Below, piece by piece: positions 1 to 5,564 of a DNA stretch of 5,628 bases. Source of the stretch: CAYOBW01 sp964402115 (lineage in GTDB: Bacteria; Verrucomicrobiota; Kiritimatiellia; UBA8416; CAYOBW01); assembly GCA_964402115.1 (NCBI GenBank), contig CAYOBW010000394.1, positions 1 through 5,628 of the forward strand, given 5' to 3'. Below the pieces are notes generated by a model. The model had not been told where the DNA came from, did no database searches, and was given only the letters and a program-made list of their open reading frames with translations. How positions within the stretch are numbered: the stretch's first letter is position 1; each line of letters opens with the position of its first letter. The position numbers and the translations under genes are program-made.

Positions 1-931
1 GGACGGGCGCATCCAGTTCACCGTCGGAGGACGTTCCATCGACCTGCGCGTCTCGTCGCTGCCCACGCAGTTCGGCGAGAGCGTGGTGCTGCGCGTGCTC
101 GACCGTTCGACCGTGTCGCTGGACCTCGAGAACCTCGGCATCCCCGATGACGTGTACGAGGCCATCACCATCGACATCACGAAGCCCAACGGCATCGTGA
201 TCGTGACGGGGCCGACCGGTTCGGGCAAGACCACCACGCTGTACTCGTGCCTGCGCCGGATCAACACGATCGATTCGAAGCTGCTGACCGCCGAGGAGCC
301 CGTCGAATACGACATCGAGGGCATTATCCAGGTGCCGATCAGCGTGGCCGCCGGGAACACGTTCCCGGTCGTGCTGCGCGCCTTCCTGCGCCAGGATCCG
401 GACGTCATGATGATCGGTGAAATCCGCGACCTGGAAACGGCCCAGATCGCGATCCAGGCCTCGCTCACGGGCCACCTTGTGTTCAGCACGCTGCACACGA
501 ACGACGCGGCGGGCGCCATTACGCGTCTGATCGACATGGACGTGGCGCCCTACCTGATCTCCTCCACGCTGGAAGCCGTGCTCGGGCAGCGGCTGGTGCG
601 CGTCATCTGCGAGCACTGCCGCGTGGCGTACGAGCCGGACGACGTGGTGCTGGAGAGCCTGCGTCTCACCCGCACCGTGCTGGGCGACCGCCCCTTCTAC
701 TACGGCGCCGGCTGCAAGCATTGCAACGAGACCGGCTACCACGGCCGGAAGGGCATCTACGAGTACCTGCGCCTGGCGGAGCCGATCCGGCAGATGATCA
801 CGGAGCGCAAGCCGACCCTGCTGATCCGCGAACGGGCCATCGAGCTCGGCATGCGGACGATGCGGGAGGATGGTGTGCGCAACGTGCTCGACGGTTACAC
901 GACCTCGGACGAGGTGCTCAAGTACACGTGA
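1..931 (+). CDS. gspE: GspE/PulE/PilB-family secretion or pilus assembly ATPase, 5' partial
   Basis: This is a cytoplasmic hexameric ATPase that powers pseudopilus or pilus assembly in type II secretion or type IV pilus machines. The first complete codon is at base 2 and 309 residues remain. The N-terminal MshEN-like region lies outside the window; the first visible residues (DGRIQFTVGG, then IDLRVSSLPTQFGE) belong to the N2 domain. Visible motifs, numbered from base 2, are Walker A GPTGSGKT at 70-77, an Asp box TAEEPVEYD at 96-104, Walker B DPDVMMIGEIRD at 132-143 and a His box GHLVFSTLHTNDA at 157-169. A CxxC-x31-CxxC zinc motif (Cys 203, 206, 238, 241) is also present. That motif is typical of GspE and PilB and argues against the retraction ATPase PilT. 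The end (GYTTSDEVLKYT) is a normal family C-terminus. GspE and PilB cannot be told apart without the missing N-terminus and neighbours. A GTG at base 83 is internal to the domain and is not the start. Confidence 0.95.
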   Translation, partial: DGRIQFTVGGRSIDLRVSSLPTQFGESVVLRVLDRSTVSLDLENLGIPDDVYEAITIDITKPNGIVIVTGPTGSGKTTTLYSCLRRINTIDSKLLTAEEPVEYDIEGIIQVPISVAAGNTFPVVLRAFLRQDPDVMMIGEIRDLETAQIAIQASLTGHLVFSTLHTNDAAGAITRLIDMDVAPYLISSTLEAVLGQRLVRVICEHCRVAYEPDDVVLESLRLTRTVLGDRPFYYGAGCKHCNETGYHGRKGIYEYLRLAEPIRQMITERKPTLLIRERAIELGMRTMREDGVRNVLDGYTTSDEVLKYT

Positions 932-962
932 ACGCCCCCCGGCGGGCGTCGCGGCGGACGAC

Positions 963-966
963 GGAG
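963..966 (+). promoter_or_regulatory. Ribosome binding site of trxB
   Basis: GGAG lies 8 bases before the ATG at 975. It is the main reason, with the protein alignment, for choosing this start over the longer reading frame that begins inside the ATPase gene. Confidence 0.7.
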
Positions 967-974
967 ACTATACC

Positions 975-1898
975 ATGGAGAAGATCATCATTGTCGGTAC
1001 CGGTCCGGCGGGCCTCACGGCCGCCATCTACACGGCGCGCGCCACGCTCAACCCGCTCGTGCTCGAGGGGCTGCAGCCGGGCGGGCAGCTGACCACGACG
1101 ACGGAAGTGGAGAACTTCCCGGGATTCCCGGAGGGCATGGACGGCACCGAGCTCGTCACCCGCATGCGCGCCCAGGCCGAGCGGTTCGGCGCCCGGTTCC
1201 TGGCGCTGGACGTGACCGGCGCGGACCTGGGCGGCCACCCGCTGAAACTGACGCTGTCCGACGGCCAGGCGCTCGAGGGGCAGTGCGTGATCGTGGCCAC
1301 CGGCGCCAGCGCGCGCTACATGGGCCTGGAATCCGAGCGCAAGCTGATCGGCCGCGGCGTGTCGGGGTGCGCCACCTGCGACGGCGCCTTCTACCGCAAC
1401 CAGCGCGTCGCGGTCGTGGGCGGCGGCGACACGGCCATGGAGGACGCGCTGTTCCTGACGCGCTTCTGCGAGCATGTCACCGTCATTCACCGCCGCGATC
1501 AGTTCCGCGCCTCGAAGATCATGGGCGAGCGCGTGCTGGCGAACCCGAAGATCACGGTGGCGTGGAACACGGTCGTCGACGAGGTGCTGGGCGTCGAGGC
1601 CGGCAAGGTGACGGGCGCCCGCCTGCGCAATGTCGCGACAGGGGCAGTCTCGGACCTGCCGATCGGAGGCCTCTTCGTCGCCGTCGGCCATGTGCCGAAC
1701 ACGGCGCCGTTCCAGGGACAGCTCGAGCTGGACGACAAGGGTTTCATCGTCGCGCGCAGCACGCGGACGAACGTGGCCGGCGTTTTCGCCGCCGGGGACG
1801 TCCAGGATCCGACGTACAAGCAGGCGGTCACGGCGGCCGGCACGGGCTGCGCGGCCGCGCTGGAGGCGGAGCGCTACCTCGAATCGCTGGGCCAATGA
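975..1898 (+). CDS. trxB: Thioredoxin reductase (NADPH)
   Basis: This FAD-dependent cytoplasmic enzyme passes electrons from NADPH to thioredoxin through a redox-active disulfide. The protein has 307 residues, close to the usual 310-320 of the low-molecular-weight bacterial type. In order it shows the FAD-binding GTGPAG at 8-13, the GGQLTTTTEVENFPG segment at 36-50, ATGA at 108-111 and the active-site CATC at 132-135. The NADPH-domain GGGDTAMEDA follows at 149-158, then HRRDQFRASK at 172-181 (the HRRxxFR pattern that recognises the NADPH 2'-phosphate), and the FAD-domain FAAGDV at 271-276. The start at 975 places Met two residues before the first beta strand, and GGAG at 963-966 is a well-spaced ribosome binding site. 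A longer in-frame start at 870 would run inside the upstream ATPase gene and adds residues unlike the family. The stop overlaps the start of the next gene (ATGA, 1895-1898). HRRxxFR argues against a ferredoxin- or NADH-dependent relative. Confidence 0.97.
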   Translation: MEKIIIVGTGPAGLTAAIYTARATLNPLVLEGLQPGGQLTTTTEVENFPGFPEGMDGTELVTRMRAQAERFGARFLALDVTGADLGGHPLKLTLSDGQALEGQCVIVATGASARYMGLESERKLIGRGVSGCATCDGAFYRNQRVAVVGGGDTAMEDALFLTRFCEHVTVIHRRDQFRASKIMGERVLANPKITVAWNTVVDEVLGVEAGKVTGARLRNVATGAVSDLPIGGLFVAVGHVPNTAPFQGQLELDDKGFIVARSTRTNVAGVFAAGDVQDPTYKQAVTAAGTGCAAALEAERYLESLGQ

Positions 1899-3850
1899 GC
1901 GAACCCGTCGAAACACGCCCGTCCGCGGCGGTCTTTCGGCGGCTGCTGACGTATGCCCGCCCCTACCTGGCGAGGCTGGTCGTGGGCCTCGCCGCCGGCA
2001 TGCTGGCCAGCGGTTCGCTGCTTGGTATCCTCGCGAATCTCGAGAACGCGCTCAAGCCGCTGGAAGCCTCCCTCGCGCCGGCTGGCGCCGCTGCCGGGGG
2101 GCTTCGTGACGGCGGCCGGCCTCGACGGCNNNNNNNNNNTGGCGCCGCTGCCGTCAGCGCGCCGGCGGAGCCCGTCGCGCCGGGCGGCGCCGCCGGCTGG
2201 CTGGCGCGCGCCCAGTCCTGGCTCGTTGCGGCCGGGCTGCCGACCACGACCTCCGACGGCCGCATTACCGCCCAGTTCGTGCTGCTTGCGTTACTGCTCC
2301 TGCCGGCTTGCGTGATCGTGCGCGGGGTCGGCATTTACCTGAACCGCTACTACACGCAGTGGGCCTGCTCGCGAGCCGTGATGGACCTGCGCGACGATTT
2401 CTTCGCCCGGCTCCAGGCCCAGTCCCTGCGGTTCTTCGGCAAGCAGGACATCGGCGGCATGATCGGCCGCGTGACCAACGACGCCAACCTCGTGGAGAAC
2501 ATCCTGTCCTCCACGATCTCCGACATGACCCGCGCGCCGTTCGACATCGTCGTGTCGGTGGTCTTCATCCTCTGGTTCTCCTGGCAACACCACCTGGTGG
2601 GGCTCGTGCTGGGCGTCATCCTCTGCTTCCCCCTCTGCGTGGTGCCCATCGTCATCTACGGCCGGCAGGTGCGGCAGCACACGCGCAAGGCCCTCGACCG
2701 CATCGCGACCGTTGTCTCGCGCATGCACGAGGTCTTCACCGGCATCCGCGTGGTCAAGGCGTTCAACATGGAGGCGCAGGAGCATGCGCGCTTCCGCGAG
2801 ATGAACACCTCTTACTTCCGCTCGACGATCCGGGCCCTGCGGGCGGAGCTGCTCATGACGCCGCTGATGGAGGCCGTCACCACCGTGCTGGCCCTCGTCT
2901 TCCTCGTGGTCTGCTGCGTGAAGGGCGTGCGTTTCACCCAGATCATCCCCGTCGGTGTGGCCGCCGTCGTCGTCTTCAAGCCCGTCAAACAGCTGGTGCG
3001 CATCCACGCCAACCTGCAGCGCGTGGCGGCCGCCCTGCAGCGCCTGTTCGACTACATGGACGTGGATACGTCCCTGCCCGAGGCGGCGCGGCCCATCGTC
3101 GTGGACGAGTTCCGCACGGCCATCGCGTTCGAGCACGTGAGCTTCCGCTACGAAGCCGACGGTCCGCTGACGCTGGCGGAGGTGGACCTCCGCATCCCCC
3201 GCGGCAGCGTCGTGGCGCTCGTCGGCGAGACGGGCTCCGGCAAGACCACGCTGGCCAATCTCGTGGCGCGTTTCTACGATCCGACCGAGGGCTGCGTGCG
3301 GCTGGACGGCATAGACGTGCGGGATTGCGAGGTGGCCTCCCTGCGGCGGCTGATCGGCATCGTTACGCAGGACACCATCCTCTTCAACGACACCATCGCC
3401 AGCAACATCGCCTACGGCACGCCGCAGGCCACGCGCGCGGAGATCGAAGCCGCCGCGCGCAAGGCCAACGCCCACGCGTTCATCACGGCCCACCCCGAGG
3501 GCTACGAGCGGGTCGTGGGCGAGAAGGGGTTCGTGCTGAGCGGCGGCGAGAAGCAGCGCCTGGCCATTGCCCGTGCCATTCTCAAGAATCCGCCCATCCT
3601 GATCCTGGACGAGGCGACGAGCGCGCTCGATACCGTGACCGAGCGGCTCGTGCAGGAGGCCATCGCGCGGGTCATGGAAGACCGCACCGTGCTGGCCATC
3701 GCCCACCGCCTCAGCACCGTGCGGCACGCCAGCCTGATCTGCCTCCTCGAACGGGGAGGGCGGATCGTCGAGCGGGGCACGCACGACGAACTGTACCGCG
3801 CCGGCGGCCGCTACCGGCGCCTGTGCGACATGCAGCTGCTTTCCAGTTGA
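1895..3850 (+). CDS. MsbA-like ABC exporter, fused permease and ATPase (contains assembly gap)
   Basis: This is an inner-membrane half-transporter expected to work as a homodimer, exporting a lipid or other amphipathic substrate. The 651 residues (counting the N run as given) comprise an ABC transmembrane domain (about 20-385) and a C-terminal nucleotide-binding domain. Likely membrane helices are near 26-48, 124-148, 216-235, 239-260, 325-344 and 350-366. The ATPase shows Walker A GETGSGKT at 444-451, Q-loop Gln492, signature LSGGEKQR at 548-555, Walker B ILILDE ending at Asp572-Glu573, and H-loop His604. All catalytic residues are intact. LFNDTIASNIAYG and VERGTHDELY resemble E. coli MsbA closely, so lipid A-core flipping is the best guess; a general multidrug or lipid exporter remains possible. 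It is about 70 residues longer than MsbA (582), and the extra length sits between helices 1 and 2 (about 49-123), an Ala/Pro/Gly-rich loop containing the N gap. The start overlaps the trxB stop (ATGA), which suggests translational coupling. Confidence 0.93.
   Translation: MSEPVETRPSAAVFRRLLTYARPYLARLVVGLAAGMLASGSLLGILANLENALKPLEASLAPAGAAAGGLRDGGRPRRXXXXGAAAVSAPAEPVAPGGAAGWLARAQSWLVAAGLPTTTSDGRITAQFVLLALLLLPACVIVRGVGIYLNRYYTQWACSRAVMDLRDDFFARLQAQSLRFFGKQDIGGMIGRVTNDANLVENILSSTISDMTRAPFDIVVSVVFILWFSWQHHLVGLVLGVILCFPLCVVPIVIYGRQVRQHTRKALDRIATVVSRMHEVFTGIRVVKAFNMEAQEHARFREMNTSYFRSTIRALRAELLMTPLMEAVTTVLALVFLVVCCVKGVRFTQIIPVGVAAVVVFKPVKQLVRIHANLQRVAAALQRLFDYMDVDTSLPEAARPIVVDEFRTAIAFEHVSFRYEADGPLTLAEVDLRIPRGSVVALVGETGSGKTTLANLVARFYDPTEGCVRLDGIDVRDCEVASLRRLIGIVTQDTILFNDTIASNIAYGTPQATRAEIEAAARKANAHAFITAHPEGYERVVGEKGFVLSGGEKQRLAIARAILKNPPILILDEATSALDTVTERLVQEAIARVMEDRTVLAIAHRLSTVRHASLICLLERGGRIVERGTHDELYRAGGRYRRLCDMQLLSS
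2083..2153 (+). repeat. 14-bp direct repeat bracketing the assembly gap
   Basis: TGGCGCCGCTGCCG occurs at 2083-2096 and again at 2140-2153, on either side of the N run. The copies are 57 bases apart as written, so they lie in the same frame of the ABC exporter and both encode Gly-Ala-Ala-Ala. They may be a real short repeat in an Ala/Pro-rich loop, or the overlapping ends of two contigs that were joined instead of merged. Confidence 0.85.
2130..2139. other. Assembly gap (10 N) inside the ABC exporter gene
   Basis: Ten undetermined bases interrupt the codons for the loop between membrane helices 1 and 2. The reading frame happens to stay open across ten N, but a round run of ten usually marks a gap of unknown size, so the loop length is not reliable. 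The gap is bracketed by two identical 14-base copies of TGGCGCCGCTGCCG, at 2083-2096 and 2140-2153, the second starting directly at the last N. Confidence 0.97.
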
Positions 3851-3855
3851 GTGCC

Positions 3856-3862
3856 GGGAGGA
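3856..3862 (+). promoter_or_regulatory. Ribosome binding site of yjbQ
   Basis: GGGAGGA is the strongest Shine-Dalgarno match in the window, 5 bases before the ATG at 3868. It supports starting yjbQ here. A much longer open frame in the same phase runs back through the ABC gene and is a shadow. Confidence 0.8.
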
Positions 3863-3867
3863 CCGCC

Positions 3868-4284
3868 ATGCAAGCCTATCGCAAGGAACTGTGGTTCGAG
3901 ACCGCGCAGCGCCGCGAGTACGTGAACATCACGCCGCAGGTGAACGTCTGCCTGCGCGAAAGCGGCATCCGCGAGGGGCTGTGCCTCGTGAACGCCATGC
4001 ATATCACGGCGAGCGTGTTCATCAACGACGACGAGGGCGGCCTGCATGCCGACTTCGAGCGCTGGCTGGAGCGCCTGGCGCCCGAAAAGCCCCACGGCCA
4101 ATACGCCCACAACGGCTTCGAGGATAACGCCGATGCGCACCTCAAGCGCCAGGTCATGGGCCGCGAGGTGGTCGTGGCCGTCACCGCCGGCGCGCTGGAC
4201 CTCGGGCCGTGGGAGCAGATCTTCTACGGCGAGTTCGACGGCAAGCGGCGCAAGCGCGTGCTCGTAAAGATCATCGGGGAATGA
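3868..4284 (+). CDS. yjbQ: YjbQ family protein (UPF0047, secondary thiamine-phosphate synthase-type)
   Basis: This 138-residue single-domain protein matches the usual length of the YjbQ/UPF0047 family, a small cytoplasmic fold that forms trimers. E. coli YjbQ can weakly replace thiamine-phosphate synthase ThiE, hence the common product name; the true physiological role is not settled. Conserved points seen here are GLCLVNAMHITASVFIND at 37-54 with His45 and Thr47, Glu56, His81, the N-x-D-x-H group Asn87/Asp89/His91, Trp115 and Gln117, and EFDG at 122-125 followed by a basic stretch. The His residues cluster at the family's putative metal or active site. The NAMHITASVFINDDE wording is a subfamily variant of the more common VPHTTA(G/A)xxINE pattern. 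The gene begins 17 bases after the ABC exporter stop with a clear GGGAGGA ribosome binding site, and its stop overlaps the queA start. No other thiamine gene is visible. Confidence 0.92.
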   Translation: MQAYRKELWFETAQRREYVNITPQVNVCLRESGIREGLCLVNAMHITASVFINDDEGGLHADFERWLERLAPEKPHGQYAHNGFEDNADAHLKRQVMGREVVVAVTAGALDLGPWEQIFYGEFDGKRRKRVLVKIIGE

Positions 4285-5360
4285 GAACCGACGCATTCTT
4301 CTTCGAACTGCCCCCCGACCGCATCGCCCAGCAACCCCCGGCCGAGCGCGGCGCCTCGCGCCTGCTTGTGCTCGACCGGCGCACCGGCAGCCTTGCCGAT
4401 ACGACGGTCGGCGCGCTGGGCGGTTACCTGCGGCCCGGGGATCTGCTCGTGGTCAACGACACGCGCGTCATTCCCGCCCGGCTGTTCGCCGCCTGGGACG
4501 ACACGGGCGGGCAGCTCGAATTGCTGCTGCTCGAGGAGACGGCGCCCGGGGCCTGGGAGGCGTTTCACCGGAGCCGCCGGCGCCTCGTCCCGGGCCTCGC
4601 CTTCACCTCCCGCGGCGGCACGCTGCGCGGCGTGGTGGAGGGGCTGGGCGAGGACGGGCGCGCGCGGGTGCGGTTTGCCGCGGCCGACGTGCTGCCGCGG
4701 CTCGAGACGGAGGGCGTGCCCCCCGTGCCGCCCTACATCCGGCGCCGGCGCGAGGATGCCGCCGCCGCGGCCGCCGACCGCGAGCGCTACCAGACGGTCT
4801 ATGCGCACGCGCCGGGCGCCGTCGCCGCGCCGACCGCCGGGCTGCATTTCACGCCCGCGCTGCTGGCGGCGCTGGAGCGGCAGGGCGTGGGGCGTGCGGC
4901 CGTGACGCTGCACGTGGGGCCGGGCACCTTCAAACCCGTCAAGACCGAGTTCGTGGCCGATCACACCATGGAGGCGGAGCGGTACGTGGTCCCGGCCGAA
5001 ACCGCCGCGCGCGTGGCGGCCGTGCGCGCCGCCGGCGGCCGGATCGTGGCCGTGGGCAGCACCACGGTCCGCACGCTCGAAACCGTGGCGGCCGAGCACG
5101 GGGAGGTGGTGGCGGCCGAGGGGCGCAGCGCCCTGTTCATCCGCCCGCCGTACCGCTTCCGCGTCGTGGACGCCATCCTCACGAACTTCCACCTGCCCGG
5201 CTCGACGCTGCTCATGATGATGAGCGCCTTCGTCGGCGCCGCCGCTCCTGGCGGTCCGCCCCTCGCCGGCCGCGACCGCCTGCTCGCCGCCTACGCGGAA
5301 GCCATCCGCCTCGGCTACCGCTTCTACAGCTACGGCGACGCCATGTTCATCCACGGGTGA
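4281..5360 (+). CDS. queA: S-adenosylmethionine:tRNA ribosyltransferase-isomerase (queuosine biosynthesis)
   Basis: QueA transfers and rearranges the ribosyl group of S-adenosylmethionine onto 7-aminomethyl-7-deazaguanine at position 34 of tRNAs with GUN anticodons, giving epoxyqueuosine. The protein has 359 residues, a normal family length. Family blocks in order are the start (FELPPDRIAQQP, 8-19), LVVNDTRVIPARL at 56-68, EGVPPVPPYI at 144-153, YQTVYA at 170-175, AAPTAGLHFT at 182-191, HVGPGTFKPV at 211-220, GSTTVRTLE at 259-267, VDAILTNFHLPGSTLLM at 296-312 and YRFYSYGDAMFI at 346-357. One variant is notable: the usual HxMHxE reads HTMEAE at 228-233, so the second His is Glu231. The ATG overlaps the yjbQ stop (ATGA, 4281-4284). 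The GGGGA just before it is too close to act as a normal ribosome binding site, so translation is probably coupled to yjbQ. No tgt or other queuosine gene is in the window. Confidence 0.97.
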   Translation: MRTDAFFFELPPDRIAQQPPAERGASRLLVLDRRTGSLADTTVGALGGYLRPGDLLVVNDTRVIPARLFAAWDDTGGQLELLLLEETAPGAWEAFHRSRRRLVPGLAFTSRGGTLRGVVEGLGEDGRARVRFAAADVLPRLETEGVPPVPPYIRRRREDAAAAAADRERYQTVYAHAPGAVAAPTAGLHFTPALLAALERQGVGRAAVTLHVGPGTFKPVKTEFVADHTMEAERYVVPAETAARVAAVRAAGGRIVAVGSTTVRTLETVAAEHGEVVAAEGRSALFIRPPYRFRVVDAILTNFHLPGSTLLMMMSAFVGAAAPGGPPLAGRDRLLAAYAEAIRLGYRFYSYGDAMFIHG

Positions 5361-5365
5361 CGCTG

Positions 5366-5386
5366 TCTCGAATCTCGAATCTCGAA
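5366..5386 (+). repeat. Three tandem copies of a 7-bp repeat (TCTCGAA)
   Basis: TCTCGAA repeats three times without error at 5366-5372, 5373-5379 and 5380-5386, beginning five bases after the queA stop. The unit length of 7 and the non-coding position suggest a small simple-sequence repeat that may vary in copy number. No function can be assigned. Confidence 0.9.
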
Positions 5387-5404
5387 TGTCCAAGGACGAA
5401 GGGT

Positions 5405-5531
5405 AACGCCTCAGAAGGGGCTTTCATAGCGCATAACGGCCGGGGACGGCCGTCTCCATCGCGTGGGCAGGCGACGAGGCGTGGAGACGGCGGTCCCCGC
5501 CGTTAGCGCCCCCCTGCGTCACTGAGGCGTT
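5405..5531. repeat. Nested inverted-repeat element with 10-bp terminal inverted repeats (MITE-like)
   Basis: The ends AACGCCTCAG (5405-5414) and CTGAGGCGTT (5522-5531) are perfect reverse complements and enclose a second, larger inverted repeat (5429-5509). GGGG at 5417-5420 could also pair with the C run at 5510-5514. The whole 127-base unit could fold as one long interrupted hairpin in RNA or single-stranded DNA. The dinucleotide GT borders both sides (5403-5404 and 5532-5533), but this is too short to count as a target duplication. It resembles a small non-autonomous mobile repeat. A long structured 3' end of the queA transcript is the alternative. Confidence 0.6.
5434..5505. repeat. Pair of inverted REP-like palindromes (REPIN/BIME-like)
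   Basis: The arms 5434-5458 and 5482-5505 are reverse complements except for one extra base and one G-G mismatch (stem 7 + 6 + 10 bp, 23-base loop). GCGC at 5429-5432 and 5506-5509 extends the stem past a one-base bulge. Each arm is itself a small palindrome preceded by GGAG. On the + strand, GGAG at 5483-5486 is followed by ACGGCGG-TCC-CCGCCGT (5487-5503). On the - strand, GGAG (5457-5454) is followed by a 6-bp stem hairpin (5453-5436). Both units end in TA. Two head-to-head GGAG-plus-hairpin units match the architecture of REP doublets mobilised by RAYT (Y1 HUH) transposases. No such transposase is in the window, and repetition elsewhere in the genome cannot be seen from here. Confidence 0.6.
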
Positions 5532-5550
5532 GTGGAAACGGAAGTGGGGG

Positions 5551-5564
5551 GCGAGCGTCCTCGC
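5551..5564. repeat. Short GC-rich hairpin
   Basis: GCGAG (5551-5555) and CTCGC (5560-5564) form a perfect 5-bp stem with a CGTC loop, just after a run of six G. It is enclosed by a 7-bp inverted repeat, TGCGTCA (5515-5521) and TGACGCA (5572-5578), which would compete with the outer arm of the preceding element. There is no following T run, so it is not a typical terminator. Confidence 0.5.

Noticed and set aside
932..974. Promoter or terminator between the ATPase gene and trxB
   Set aside because: The 43 bases are GC-rich, with no -10/-35-like boxes. The only palindrome is a weak CGCCC/GGGCG pair without a T run.
918..1916. Minus-strand frame of 332 codons opposite trxB
   Set aside because: It is an antisense shadow of a well recognised thioredoxin reductase, with no domain and no ribosome binding site.
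2291..3784. Long open frame (497 codons) on the minus strand opposite the ABC exporter
   Set aside because: High GC content and strong third-position bias keep the antisense frame free of stops. Its His/Asp/Arg-rich composition matches no family, while the + strand encodes a full ABC domain.
4224..5393. Minus-strand frame of 389 codons opposite queA
   Set aside because: It is an antisense shadow; all QueA motifs are on the + strand and the composition is unlike a real protein.
5429..5509. Intrinsic terminator of the operon
   Set aside because: The hairpin is strong but is followed by GCGCCCCCC with no T run on either strand, so the classic terminator pattern is absent.
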